DNA of 64,000 bases, from the NCBI RefSeq assembly GCF_001905095.1, contig NZ_LWLS01000083.1:62001-126000 (forward strand), given 5' to 3'. The stretch comes from Micromonospora sp. CB01531 (GTDB taxonomy: Bacteria > Actinomycetota > Actinomycetes > Mycobacteriales > Micromonosporaceae). The position numbers were made by a program, and so were the translations under genes. The notes under the pieces are model-generated. The model saw only the letters and a program-made list of their open reading frames with translations, did not search any database and was not told the origin of the DNA. This document shows positions 7,961 through 15,516 of this stretch, piece by piece. How positions within the stretch are numbered: the stretch's first letter is position 1; every line of letters starts with the position of its first letter.

Positions 7961-8148
7961 CAGCGACCGCCGTTGGCCCGCCACTCCTGGGCCCGGGTCA
8001 GCCGGCCGGGGCTGCCCGGCCGCATGGTCGGGATGACCCGGGTCGACTCGCGCATCCAGTCCGGCAGGTTGGCGCCTCTCGCCCGGCGGGGCAGCGCCGG
8101 CGGGGGCACGGTGTCTCGGCACCGGAACCAGCGGAGCGGGTTGGGCAT
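7957..8148 (-). CDS. Small basic protein of unknown function
   Basis: 63 residues, ATG 8148 with a strong AAGAGGAGG site 5 nt before it. It is rich in Arg and Pro (PNPLRWFRCRDTVPPPALPRRARG) and ends GRLTRAQEWRANGGRW. No membrane segment, signal peptide or known domain is visible. Its stop overlaps the start of the next gene, so the two form a small operon transcribed away from the XRE regulator gene at 8369. The excellent ribosome site and the overlap support it being a real gene; its function is unknown. Confidence 0.62.
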   Translation of the reverse strand: MPNPLRWFRCRDTVPPPALPRRARGANLPDWMRESTRVIPTMRPGSPGRLTRAQEWRANGGRW

Positions 8149-8368
8149 TCCGACCTCCTCTTTTCGGTACGGGGGCGGGGCCGCCCGGTATCGGGGGATC
8201 CAAGGGCGGCCCCGCAGCGGGCCGGACGGGAGACGGCTCGCTGCGTGACAGTCTGCTGAGGACGGCACTACGCTCGGAAGCCGTCGAGGCCGGTCCGGGC
8301 AGGATCAGGTCGGCTGTCGCGAATGGACGGAAGCGCCGCAGAGGTCGCCGGGAAATCGTGGAGGACGC

Positions 8369-9172
8369 GTGGAGAGTGCACCGACCGCAGAGCTGATCCG
8401 GGCACAACTCCGGCGGCTGCGGTTGAAGGCCGAGCTGAGCCAGGAGGAGTTCGGGAAGCTCGTGCACTTCTCGGGTTCGCAGGTGTCCGCCGTCGAGCTG
8501 GGGCAACGGCCGCTCGACCGGTTCTTCCTCAAGCGCGCCGACGAGGTGCTGGACACCGGCGGCCTGTTGCTGGCGCTGCTCAAAATGGCCGAACGGGACG
8601 GGCAACCGAGCTGGCTACGGCCGTGGCTCGACGCCGAGCGCGATGCCCAGCAGCTCTGGTGTTACCACCCGACACTCATTCCCGGTCTGCTGCAAACGGA
8701 GAACTACGCACGCGTGGTGATCCGGGCCGACGACATGCTGAGCGACGACGAGGTGGAGCGGCGGGTGGCTGTCCGCCTCGATCGGCAGGCCGTGCTCAGC
8801 CGGCCACAGCCGCCCAAGCTCGTGGCGGTGATCGAGGAGGCCGTGCTCCGCCGAGCCGACGAGAGCTTCCGGGGGCTGATGACGCAGCAGATCGCCCACC
8901 TGATCCAGTGCACCGAGCGGCCGCACATCAGCGTGCACCTCATCCCGGCGGACGTCAGCACGCACGTGGGACTCGCCGGCCCCTTCACCCTGGCGCGGGG
9001 TGACGACGGCGGATGGGTCGCGCACCTGGAAAACCAGCTCGGCGGCACGACGGTCGACAAGGACGAGGACGTGGCTATCGTGGTCGGGAGATGGGAGAGC
9101 GTCCGCAGTGAGGCGCTGCCTCGCCGGCAGTCGATCGAGCTGATGAAGGAAGTGATGACGTCATGGAGCTGA
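8369..9172 (+). CDS. XRE-type transcriptional regulator (HTH + DUF5753)
   Basis: 267 residues, GTG start. The N-terminal HTH covers about residues 8-60 (LRRLRLKAELSQEEFGKLVHFSGSQVSAVELGQR is the landmark region). The DUF5753 domain fills the rest, with the typical LIPGLLQTENYAR at about 105 and the C-terminal VAHLENQLGG...VVGRWESVRSEAL. Hundreds of such proteins exist in actinobacteria, nearly always beside a DUF397 gene, and several affect development or secondary metabolism. The next gene is exactly that and overlaps by 10 nt. The two small genes on the opposite strand share its upstream region (8149-8368). Confidence 0.9.
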   Translation: MESAPTAELIRAQLRRLRLKAELSQEEFGKLVHFSGSQVSAVELGQRPLDRFFLKRADEVLDTGGLLLALLKMAERDGQPSWLRPWLDAERDAQQLWCYHPTLIPGLLQTENYARVVIRADDMLSDDEVERRVAVRLDRQAVLSRPQPPKLVAVIEEAVLRRADESFRGLMTQQIAHLIQCTERPHISVHLIPADVSTHVGLAGPFTLARGDDGGWVAHLENQLGGTTVDKDEDVAIVVGRWESVRSEALPRRQSIELMKEVMTSWS

Positions 9173-9345
9173 TCGGCGCTACCTGGCGCAAGTCCAGCCG
9201 CAGCGGCAACGGTGAGTGCGTCGAGGTGGCCGACAACGTGCCCGGCGTCGTCGGCGTGCGCGACAGCAAGGACCCGACCGGCCCGGTCCTCGCCTTCGAC
9301 CCTCGGACCTGGCGCGCCTTCGTCGAACACGTCAAGCGCTCCTGA
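9163..9345 (+). CDS. DUF397 protein, partner of the upstream regulator
   Basis: 60 residues, ATG inside the 3' end of the regulator gene. The family signature is complete: ATWRKSSRSGNGECVEVAD, GVVGVRDSKDPTGPVLAF and a final WRAFVEHVK. DUF397 proteins such as those next to XRE/DUF5753 regulators appear to act with them, some like toxin-antitoxin or effector pairs. Overlap means translational coupling. The protein is small, soluble and acidic/neutral, with no catalytic motif. Nothing in the following 128 nt to the broken MBL gene looks like another gene. Confidence 0.9.
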   Translation: MELIGATWRKSSRSGNGECVEVADNVPGVVGVRDSKDPTGPVLAFDPRTWRAFVEHVKRS

Positions 9346-9473
9346 TCCGACGACGACTTTTCCACTCCGCCTACGAACTTGACGACGCAGACGGTGCCGC
9401 GGCTCGGTGCCCACCCGAGTGACGCCGTGAATTGCCTGGCTCCGTGGCAAATCGGCCGGTAGCGTCCGTCAAC

Positions 9474-10074
9474 ATGCGGCTCACGGTGCTGGGCGGGTGT
9501 GGTGCGTGGCCGGAGGCGGGCCAGGTGCGCCGACCTGAACCCGCTGCTCCGGGCCCGCACGCTGCGCGACGATCCGCCGCCGCCACTACCGGTGTACGCG
9601 CTGCCGGGCGCGCTCGACGCGGTGCTGGCGCTCGACCGCCCCGGGATGCTGGACGCCGCCTACGTGCTGCACGAGTTCACCGCCGGCAGCGGCCTGGACA
9701 TCGGCCCGTTCCGCGCCGAGACCCGCCTGCTGCCGCACTGGGTGCCCAACGCCGGCGTACGGCTGACCGCCGACGGCCGGACGCTCACGTACACCGGTGA
9801 CACCGGCCCGAGCGCCGACGTGGTGGAGTTGGCGCGCGGCGCTGACCTGCTGTTGGCCGAGGCCACCCACGTGGATCAGGTGCCGGAAGACTCGGTGGGT
9901 TGCCTGTCGAGCGCCCGCCAAGTGGGCCGGCAGGCGGCGGAGGCCGGCGTCGGGCGGCTGATCCTGACCCACCTGTGGCCCGGCACGGATCCGTCGGCGG
10001 CACGAGCCGCCGCCGACAGTTACCCTGGCCTGATCGACGTCGCCAACGCCGACCTGACCCTGCAGCTTTCCTAG
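9474..10074 (+). pseudogene. MBL-fold hydrolase with internal deletion
   Basis: ATG 9474 begins MRLTVLGGCGAWPEAG, the usual first strand of ribonuclease Z/PhnP-like MBL hydrolases. After about residue 16 the frame breaks. The family pattern resumes in another frame from about 9526 with CADLNPLLRAR, which normally follows the HxHxDH metal motif. About 35-40 residues carrying HxHxDH are missing. Downstream the fold is intact: YVLHEF, LTYTGDTGPS, LLLAEATH and LILTHLWPGTDP. A single out-of-frame deletion explains this. Without HxHxDH the product cannot bind two metals. A TAGCGT -10 box sits 8 nt before the ATG. Confidence 0.78.
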
Positions 10075-10195
10075 ATCCCGGCCGATCCCGTGCGGATGCC
10101 CCGGATCCTCGGTGGAACGCCATCGAGCGCGTCGATCAAGCGGGCTCAGGGCGGCAGGCCGCCGAATAGGATCGCCCGACCACCTTCGCCCGCCG

Positions 10196-10201
10196 TACGC
10201 T
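10196..10201 (+). promoter_or_regulatory. -10 box of a leaderless proS transcript
   Basis: TACGCT lies 6 nt before ATG 10208, so transcription should begin at the start codon. No ribosome site is visible, and no good -35 hexamer was seen. Confidence 0.5.
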
Positions 10202-10207
10202 GCGGCA

Positions 10208-11977
10208 ATGCTGCTGCGCATGTCGACCTTGCTGCTCCGGACCCTGCGCGAGGACCCGGCCGACGCCGAGGTGCCGAGCCACCGCCTCCTGCTCCGCGCA
10301 GGCTACGTCCGCCGCGCCGCCCCGGGCGGGTACACCTGGCTGCCGCTGGGCAAGCTGGTGCTGGACCGGGTGACCGAGATCGTCCGGGCGGAGATGGCGG
10401 CGATCGGCGACCAGGAGGTGCACTTCCCGGCGCTGCTGCCGGCCGAGCCCTACCGGACCAGCGGACGGTGGACGGAGTACGGCGACGACATCTTCACCCT
10501 CGCCGACCGGAAGGGCGCCGAGCACCTGCTCGCCCCGACCCACGAGGAGATGGCCGCGCTGCTGGTGAAGGACCTCTTCACCTCGTACCGCGATTTCCCG
10601 GTGACGCTGTTCCAGATCCAGACGAAGTTCCGGGACGAGGCCCGGCCCCGGGCGGGGCTGCTGCGCGGGCGCGAGTTCCTGATGAAGGACGCGTACTCGT
10701 TCGACCTGGATGAAGCCGGGCTCCAGAAAGCCTACGAGCGGCATCGGGCGGCCTACGAGAAAATCTTCAACCGGCTCGGGCTGGACTTCACGGTCGTGCA
10801 CGCGATGTCGGGGGCGATGGGCGGCTCGGCGTCGGAGGAGTTCCTGGCCGCCACCCCGGTCGGGGAGGACGCCTTCGTCGGCTGCACCGCCTGCGACTAC
10901 GCGGCCAACACGGAGGCGGTGGTGACCCGCGCGCCGGTCGCCGGTGATCCCGATGCGCACCCGGTGCTGGAGGTGCACGACACCCCGGAGACGCCGACCA
11001 TCGCCGCCCTGGTCGAGCTGGCCAACACCCGGGCCCTCGGCGGTCGGACGGACTGGACCGCCGCCGACACGTTGAAGAACGTGGTGCTGACCGTCCGCCG
11101 GCCGGGCGCCGAGCAGGCGGAGTTGCTGGTAATCGGGCTGCCCGGGGACCGCGAGGTGGACCTCAAGCGGGTGGCGGCGGTGCTCGCCCCGGCCACGGTG
11201 GCGGTCTTCGAGGACTGGGCGGACCATCCCGAGTTGGTCCGCGGCTACCTCGGGCCGCAGATCCTCGCCAAGCACAGCGTCCGCTACCTGGTCGATCCCC
11301 GGGTGGTCGCCGGCACCGCCTGGCTGACCGGGGCGAACGAGCCGGGCCGGCACGCGGTGGACGTGGTGTGCGGGCGGGACTTCGTCCCGGACGGCACGAT
11401 CGAGGCCGCCGAGGTGCGGCCCGGTGACCCATGCCCGGCCTGCGTGACCGGCGAGCTGACCATGCGGCGAGGCATCGAGGTGGGGCACATCTTCCAGCTC
11501 GGCCGCCGCTACACCGACGCCTTCGCCGTCGACGTGCTCGGCCCGGAGGGCAAGCCGGTTCGGCCCACCATGGGCTGCTACGGCATCGGTGTCTCGCGGG
11601 CGGTCGCGGCGGTCGCCGAGCAGCACCACGACGAGCGGGGGCTGGTCTGGCCGGCGGCGATCGCGCCGTGCGACGTACACCTGGTGGCGGCGGGGAAGGG
11701 GCCGCAGCTCGACGCGGCGCTGGCCCTCGGCGAGCGGCTCTCCGCCGCCGGCCTGCGCGTGCTGGTCGACGACCGCACGCACGTCTCGGCCGGGGTCAAG
11801 TTCACCGACGCCGAGCTGGTCGGCATCCCGCGCGCCGTGGTGGTCGGCTGCCGGCTCGCCGACGGGTACGTCGAGCTGCGCGACCGGTCCTCCGGCGAGC
11901 GGATGGAGCTGCCGGTGGACGGCCTGGTCGAGCGCCTGCTCGACGAGGTGCCCGGGACGCGCCGCGACCGGGTGTAG
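10208..11977 (+). CDS. proS: Prolyl-tRNA synthetase, bacterial type
   Basis: 589 residues. It charges tRNA-Pro with proline in the cytoplasm. Class II synthetase motifs are clear: motif 2 around FRDEARPRAGLLRGREFLMKDAYSF (landmark RPRAGLLRGREF) and motif 3 GCYGIGVSRAVAA. Between them is the bacterial-type editing insertion (about residues 220-400) that clears misacylated Ala-tRNA-Pro. A C-terminal anticodon-binding domain contains CDVHLVAAGKGPQ and DDRTHVSAGVKFTDAELVGIP. ATG 10208 is chosen because TACGCT lies six bases upstream, giving a leaderless message. ATG 10220 would be four codons shorter. Length matches the family. It seems to be a single-gene unit. Confidence 0.95.
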   Translation: MLLRMSTLLLRTLREDPADAEVPSHRLLLRAGYVRRAAPGGYTWLPLGKLVLDRVTEIVRAEMAAIGDQEVHFPALLPAEPYRTSGRWTEYGDDIFTLADRKGAEHLLAPTHEEMAALLVKDLFTSYRDFPVTLFQIQTKFRDEARPRAGLLRGREFLMKDAYSFDLDEAGLQKAYERHRAAYEKIFNRLGLDFTVVHAMSGAMGGSASEEFLAATPVGEDAFVGCTACDYAANTEAVVTRAPVAGDPDAHPVLEVHDTPETPTIAALVELANTRALGGRTDWTAADTLKNVVLTVRRPGAEQAELLVIGLPGDREVDLKRVAAVLAPATVAVFEDWADHPELVRGYLGPQILAKHSVRYLVDPRVVAGTAWLTGANEPGRHAVDVVCGRDFVPDGTIEAAEVRPGDPCPACVTGELTMRRGIEVGHIFQLGRRYTDAFAVDVLGPEGKPVRPTMGCYGIGVSRAVAAVAEQHHDERGLVWPAAIAPCDVHLVAAGKGPQLDAALALGERLSAAGLRVLVDDRTHVSAGVKFTDAELVGIPRAVVVGCRLADGYVELRDRSSGERMELPVDGLVERLLDEVPGTRRDRV

Positions 11978-12027
11978 CGGACGCGCTACCGGGTACCGCT
12001 CCCGGATCGAGTGTTTCGGAGGCTCTC

Positions 12028-12447
12028 ATGTATCGGGTCAGCGACGTGATGACCAAGCAGGTGGTCTACCTGCCGGCCGAGACCAGGCTGGACGAGGCGG
12101 CCAGGGTGATGAAGGAGTCGGACATCGGTGATGTGGTCGTCACCGACGGAGCGACCCTCGCCGGCATGCTGACCGACCGCGACATCGTGGTCCGGGCGGT
12201 CGCCGAGCGGGCCGACCCGGCGACCACCACCATCGGGTCGGTCATCACCCGCGAGGTGGTGATGATCGAGCAGCACGCCACGGCGAGCGAGGCGGCCGCC
12301 CTGATGCGGGAGCGCAACATCCGGCGGGTGCTGGTCTGCGACAGGGACCGGAAGCTGGTCGGCATCGTCAGCCTCGGCGACCTGGCCATGCAGCTCGACC
12401 CGAACTCCGCCCTCAGCGACATCAGCGAGGCCGCCCCGAACATGTGA
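12028..12447 (+). CDS. CBS-domain pair protein
   Basis: 139 residues, ATG with GGAGG upstream. Two CBS motifs: residues 8-60 (VSDVMTKQVVYLPAETRLDEAA ... GMLTDRDIV) and 70-125 (VITREVVMIEQHATASEAAALM ... LVGIVSLGDLA). Such stand-alone pairs bind adenine nucleotides and act as energy or redox sensors, but the partner here is unknown. A second stand-alone CBS protein of the same length lies at 22093-22512 on the other strand; the two share MTDRDIVV and the C-terminal domain layout. A G/C-rich hairpin follows the stop immediately. Confidence 0.9.
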   Translation: MYRVSDVMTKQVVYLPAETRLDEAARVMKESDIGDVVVTDGATLAGMLTDRDIVVRAVAERADPATTTIGSVITREVVMIEQHATASEAAALMRERNIRRVLVCDRDRKLVGIVSLGDLAMQLDPNSALSDISEAAPNM

Positions 12448-12449
12448 GA

Positions 12450-12494
12450 GGAGGGGCCCCTTCTTGACGCCTCCGGTAGTGGAGAGGCCCCTCC
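12450..12494. repeat. G-rich intergenic hairpin (Micromonospora-style)
   Basis: GGAGGGGCC (12450-12458) pairs with GGCCCCTCC (12486-12494) around a 27-base loop with GACGCCTCCGG. It starts at the stop codon of the CBS gene and may terminate it. Similar G-rich intergenic hairpins are common in Micromonospora as I recall; this was not checked. Confidence 0.5.
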
Positions 12495-12538
12495 CACCCC
12501 TCCGGACCGCGGCGACCCGGCCGGCGTGCGGCCGGCGG

Positions 12539-12544
12539 TAGCCT
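12539..12544 (+). promoter_or_regulatory. -10 box of a leaderless sufE transcript
   Basis: TAGCCT, then six bases, then ATG 12551, with no ribosome site in between. Confidence 0.5.
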
Positions 12545-12550
12545 GGCGGA

Positions 12551-12976
12551 ATGCCCGAGATGCCGAGCAAGCTGGCCGAGATCGTCGACGAGTTCGCCGC
12601 CGCGCCCCGCGACGTGGTGCTGGAGATGCTCCTTGAGTACGCCGACGTCATCCCGCCGCTGCCGGAGGGCATGGACCGGGAGGGCATGGAGCAGGTGCCC
12701 GAGTGCCAGACGCCGTTCTTCCTGCGGGCCCAGGTCCAGCCGGACGACACGGTGATCACCTGGTTCGACTGCCCGCCCGAGGCACCGACCACCCGCGCGT
12801 TCGCCGGCATCCTGGCCGAGGGGCTGGCCGGGGCGACCGCCGACGAGGTGCTGGCCGTGCCGGACGACCTCTACCAGCGGATGGGGCTGGCCCAGGCGAT
12901 CAGCCCACTGCGGGTACGCGGCGGCACGGCGATCCTGGCCCGGCTCAAGCGCCAGGTCCGGGAACAGAATTCCTGA
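12551..12976 (+). CDS. SufE family sulfur acceptor protein
   Basis: 141 residues. SufE takes persulfide sulfur from the cysteine desulfurase SufS and passes it to iron-sulfur cluster assembly. The active-site cysteine is Cys52 in VPECQTPFF. The typical C-terminal segments LAEGLAGATADEVLAVPDDL and MGLAQAISPLRVRGG are present. Start ATG 12551 follows a TAGCCT -10 box by six bases, so it is probably leaderless. It is not next to other suf genes; in actinobacteria SufE-like proteins often lie elsewhere, some beside a rhodanese. The DsbA-like gene follows after 20 nt. Confidence 0.88.
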   Translation: MPEMPSKLAEIVDEFAAAPRDVVLEMLLEYADVIPPLPEGMDREGMEQVPECQTPFFLRAQVQPDDTVITWFDCPPEAPTTRAFAGILAEGLAGATADEVLAVPDDLYQRMGLAQAISPLRVRGGTAILARLKRQVREQNS

Positions 12977-12996
12977 TCGACGGGTTGTTCCCGGGC

Positions 12997-13629
12997 ATGG
13001 AGATCGAGATCTACGCCGACGTCGTGTGCCCGTGGTGCTGGATCGGCAAGCGCCGGCTGGAGCAGGCGCTGGCGTCGTACGACCGTAAGGTGACCGTCCG
13101 GTTCCGGCCGTTCCAGCTCGACCCGACGCCGGTAACCGAGCCGAAGCCGCTGGTCGAGGCACTGGCCGCGAAGTTCGGCGGCCGGGAGCGGGCCGAGGGG
13201 ATGTTCACCCACGTAACCCAGGTCGCCGCCGGCGTGGGGCTCGACGTGCACTTCGACCGCGCGGTGCACGCCAACACCTTCGAGGCGCACCGGCTGATCC
13301 GGTTCGCCACCGAGCGGGGCCGCGCCGCCGAGCTGGTCGAGGCCCTCTACCAGGCGCACTTCACCGACGGGGTAGACGTGGGCTCGACCGACGCGCTAGT
13401 CAAGGTCGCCGCCGGGGTGGGCCTGGACGAGACCGAGACCCGGGAGTACCTGGAGTCGAACCTGGGCCGGCGCGAGGTGGCCACCGACCTGACCGAGGCG
13501 CGCCAGCTCGGGGTCTCCAGCGTGCCGACCTTCGTGCTGGCCGGGAAGTACGCCGTCACCGGCGCCCAGGAGCCGGAGACCCTGCTCGCCGCCCTGCGCG
13601 AGGTCGAGCAACGCGAGTCAGGCGAATGA
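12997..13629 (+). CDS. DsbA/FrnE-family oxidoreductase
   Basis: 210 residues from ATG 12997. Thioredoxin-fold motif CPWC at residues 11-14 (IYADVVCPWCWIGK), with the inserted helical domain of the 2-hydroxychromene-2-carboxylate isomerase/FrnE branch and a cis-proline segment VSSVPTFVLAGKYAV near residue 175. There is no signal peptide, so it acts in the cytoplasm, probably in disulfide exchange. Family members have been linked to polyketide biosynthesis and to redox stress, but the substrate here cannot be told. The start lacks a strong ribosome site and lies 20 nt after sufE, so coupling is likely. A parS-like palindrome follows the stop. Confidence 0.85.
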   Translation: MEIEIYADVVCPWCWIGKRRLEQALASYDRKVTVRFRPFQLDPTPVTEPKPLVEALAAKFGGRERAEGMFTHVTQVAAGVGLDVHFDRAVHANTFEAHRLIRFATERGRAAELVEALYQAHFTDGVDVGSTDALVKVAAGVGLDETETREYLESNLGRREVATDLTEARQLGVSSVPTFVLAGKYAVTGAQEPETLLAALREVEQRESGE

Positions 13630-13642
13630 CCTCCATCGACCT

Positions 13643-13658
13643 TGTTCCACGTGAAACA
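13643..13658. other. Distal parS-like site
   Basis: TGTTCCACGTGAAACA differs from the consensus TGTTTCACGTGAAACA by one base. It lies at the centre of a longer palindrome (CATCGA...TCGATG arms, about 13635-13666) between convergent genes, where it may also serve as a terminator. It is about 32 kb from the parS sites around parAB. Confidence 0.65.
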
Positions 13659-13678
13659 AGATCGATGATGTCGGCTCC

Positions 13679-14227
13679 CTAGGCCGGCCTGGCCAGGTCC
13701 TGCACCACCGTCGCCCCGGGCAGTACGCCGAGTGCCGGCCCGGGCAGCGCGATCTTGCTGTGCCGTACGCCAGATCCGATGATCACGTGCGGCATCGCGA
13801 CCACCCGCGAGTCGACCAGGATGGGCCACTCCTCCGGCAGGCCGATCGGGGTGATCCCGCCGTACTCCATCCCGGTCAACTCGACCGCGTCGGCCATCGG
13901 CGCGAAGCTCGCCTTGCGGACGTCGAGCATCCGGCGGACCACGCCGTTCACGTCGGCCCGGGTGGTGGCCAGCACCACGCAGGCCGCGTACCGGGTCTCG
14001 CCACCCCGCTTGCCGGCAACCACCACGCAGTTCGCCGACTCCTCGAGCCCCACCTCGTACGCGGCGCAGAACGCGGCCGTGTCGGCCAACTCCGCGTCGA
14101 TCGGGGCGACCAGCACATCGTCGACGTCCACCGGCGCCTCACCCGGCCACCGCTCGACTGCGGCGGCGACCGGCGGTGCCAGCAGGTCCAGCCGGGTCTG
14201 GGCCGGCTCTGTCTTCAGCGTCCCCAT
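13679..14227 (-). CDS. YbaK/EbsC family aminoacyl-tRNA deacylase
   Basis: 182 residues, ATG 14227. The fold is that of the YbaK/ProX domain: GEAPVDVDDVLVAPIDAELADTAAFCAAYEVGLEESANCVVV, quoted by its landmarks VGLEESANCVVV, GKRGGETRYAACVV, the aspartate-rich ADVNGVVRRML and GMEYGGITPIGLP. YbaK-like proteins hydrolyse Cys-tRNA-Pro or Ala-tRNA-Pro. It is interesting that proS, the source of such mischarged tRNA, lies less than 2 kb away on the other strand, but they are not cotranscribed. An alternative GTG at 14251 lies in a small inverted repeat (GGGTGCGA..TCGCACCC). The pair of convergent stops here is 50 nt apart. Confidence 0.85.
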   Translation of the reverse strand: MGTLKTEPAQTRLDLLAPPVAAAVERWPGEAPVDVDDVLVAPIDAELADTAAFCAAYEVGLEESANCVVVAGKRGGETRYAACVVLATTRADVNGVVRRMLDVRKASFAPMADAVELTGMEYGGITPIGLPEEWPILVDSRVVAMPHVIIGSGVRHSKIALPGPALGVLPGATVVQDLARPA

Positions 14228-14357
14228 CACGGGTGCGATCCTCGCACCCGTGACGGGGTTCCGCTCACTGACCTGCCGCCCTGCCCGCCTGTCGGGAGAC
14301 GCCCGCCGGTCGGGAGACCGGTCCGCCGCGCCGGTGCCGGGCGGCCCGGGACCAGCG

Positions 14358-14552
14358 TCAGTTGTTGGAGAGGAAGGCGTTCTCGCGGGCGAAGTCGCGG
14401 TCCTGGGCGGAAGCGAGATGCGCCCGCTGCAGCACCTCGGGGCGATGTGCCTCGACGTCCTCCATGCCGTGCCGGACACCCAGCCGGACCACGCCGTAGA
14501 GGAAGACGAAACCGAACACGTACAGGATCACCGTGGTGACGAAGACCAGCAT
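14358..14552 (-). CDS. Small single-pass membrane protein
   Basis: 64 residues from ATG 14552: one strongly hydrophobic helix (LVFVTTVILYVFGFVFLYGVV) at the N terminus, then a short soluble tail with DVEAHRPEVLQRAHLASAQDRDF. In-frame starts at 14612 or 14621 would add about 20 residues (MGEPVEDETFGRSRSPYRGR) and overlap the end of the gene upstream; no start has a convincing ribosome site. The helical coding pattern and length suggest a real gene, but no family is recognised. It faces the same way as the NAD(P)-binding protein gene that overlaps or abuts it. Confidence 0.55.
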   Translation of the reverse strand: MLVFVTTVILYVFGFVFLYGVVRLGVRHGMEDVEAHRPEVLQRAHLASAQDRDFARENAFLSNN

Positions 14553-14589
14553 GCGGCCACGGTAAGGCGAACGTGAGCGGCCGAAGGTT

Positions 14590-15369
14590 TCATCTTCGAC
14601 CGGTTCCCCCATACGTGTCACCGAGGTGATCGGCCCAGGTCCGGGTGCCGGTCGGGGTGGCGGTGGTGGTGAGCCCGCCGGAGCGCAGGGCCCAGCCCAG
14701 CCGCCCCGGGATCCGTACCCGCAGCAGCGGGCGGTGGGAGCGGCGGGCCGCCCGCCACGCGCGGACCGCCTCGTCGAAGCGAAGCACCTGCGGGCCGCCG
14801 TACTCCTCGACCGTGTACGACGGGCCGGCGGCCAGCATCCCGGCGAGCCGGGCCGCCACGTCGGCCGGGTCGACCGGTTGGGCCAGCACCGCCGGGTCCC
14901 CGATCACCGGCCCGAGCCGGCCGGCAGTGCGCAGCAGTTCCTCCAGGAACTCCGGGAACTGGGTCGCCCGCAGGATGCTCCACGGCACCGGGCCGGCCGT
15001 CACCACCTGCTCGGCGGCGAGCTTGTGCCGGTAGTAGCCGAACGGCACCCGGTCGATGCCCACGATCGAGACGAACACGAGATGCCCCACGCCGGCCTGA
15101 TCGGCCGTCTCCACCAGCCGCCGGGTGCCGAGCACGTCGACCTCGTGCGTACGCCGGGCCGGCGAGGACGCCAGGTGCAGCACCGCCCCCACACCGGCAA
15201 CCGCCGCCGACAGCCCCTCGCCGGTGGCGAGATCGGCCGCCACCCACTCCACGGTGGAGTCCTCGCGCGGATGCCGGCTCACCGCCCGCACGGCGAACCC
15301 GTCGCCCCGCAGGCGCGGCAGCACCGCCCGCCCGAGCCGCCCGCTCGCCCCGGTGACCAGCACTCGCAT
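14590..15369 (-). CDS. NAD(P)H-binding, NmrA/SDR-type protein
   Basis: 259 residues. ATG 15369 is preceded by GGGAGAGGAG. The glycine-rich NAD(P) motif is VTGASGRLGRAV at residues 5-16. A YYRHK segment (about 125) fits the atypical short-chain dehydrogenase YxxxK pair. The rest resembles NAD-dependent epimerase/NmrA-like proteins (DPADVAARLAGML, YEV-type domain end). Such proteins either reduce or oxidise small molecules or only sense NAD(P). The substrate is unknown. It begins about 145 nt after the end of the MFS transporter gene on the same strand, so a short operon is possible. Confidence 0.82.
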   Translation of the reverse strand: MRVLVTGASGRLGRAVLPRLRGDGFAVRAVSRHPREDSTVEWVAADLATGEGLSAAVAGVGAVLHLASSPARRTHEVDVLGTRRLVETADQAGVGHLVFVSIVGIDRVPFGYYRHKLAAEQVVTAGPVPWSILRATQFPEFLEELLRTAGRLGPVIGDPAVLAQPVDPADVAARLAGMLAAGPSYTVEEYGGPQVLRFDEAVRAWRAARRSHRPLLRVRIPGRLGWALRSGGLTTTATPTGTRTWADHLGDTYGGTGRR

Positions 15370-15516
15370 CGCCCGCTCCTCTCCCGGCACACCCTCGCGC
15401 AGGCCGACGGCGCCCGCGTCCCGCTCAACGGACGGGACGGCTGCGCGGTTCGTGACGGCCGAGCGCGCACCTCCGCCGGCTCGCCGGCTGCGGCTGGCCC
15501 TCGGTGCGCCGGACGG

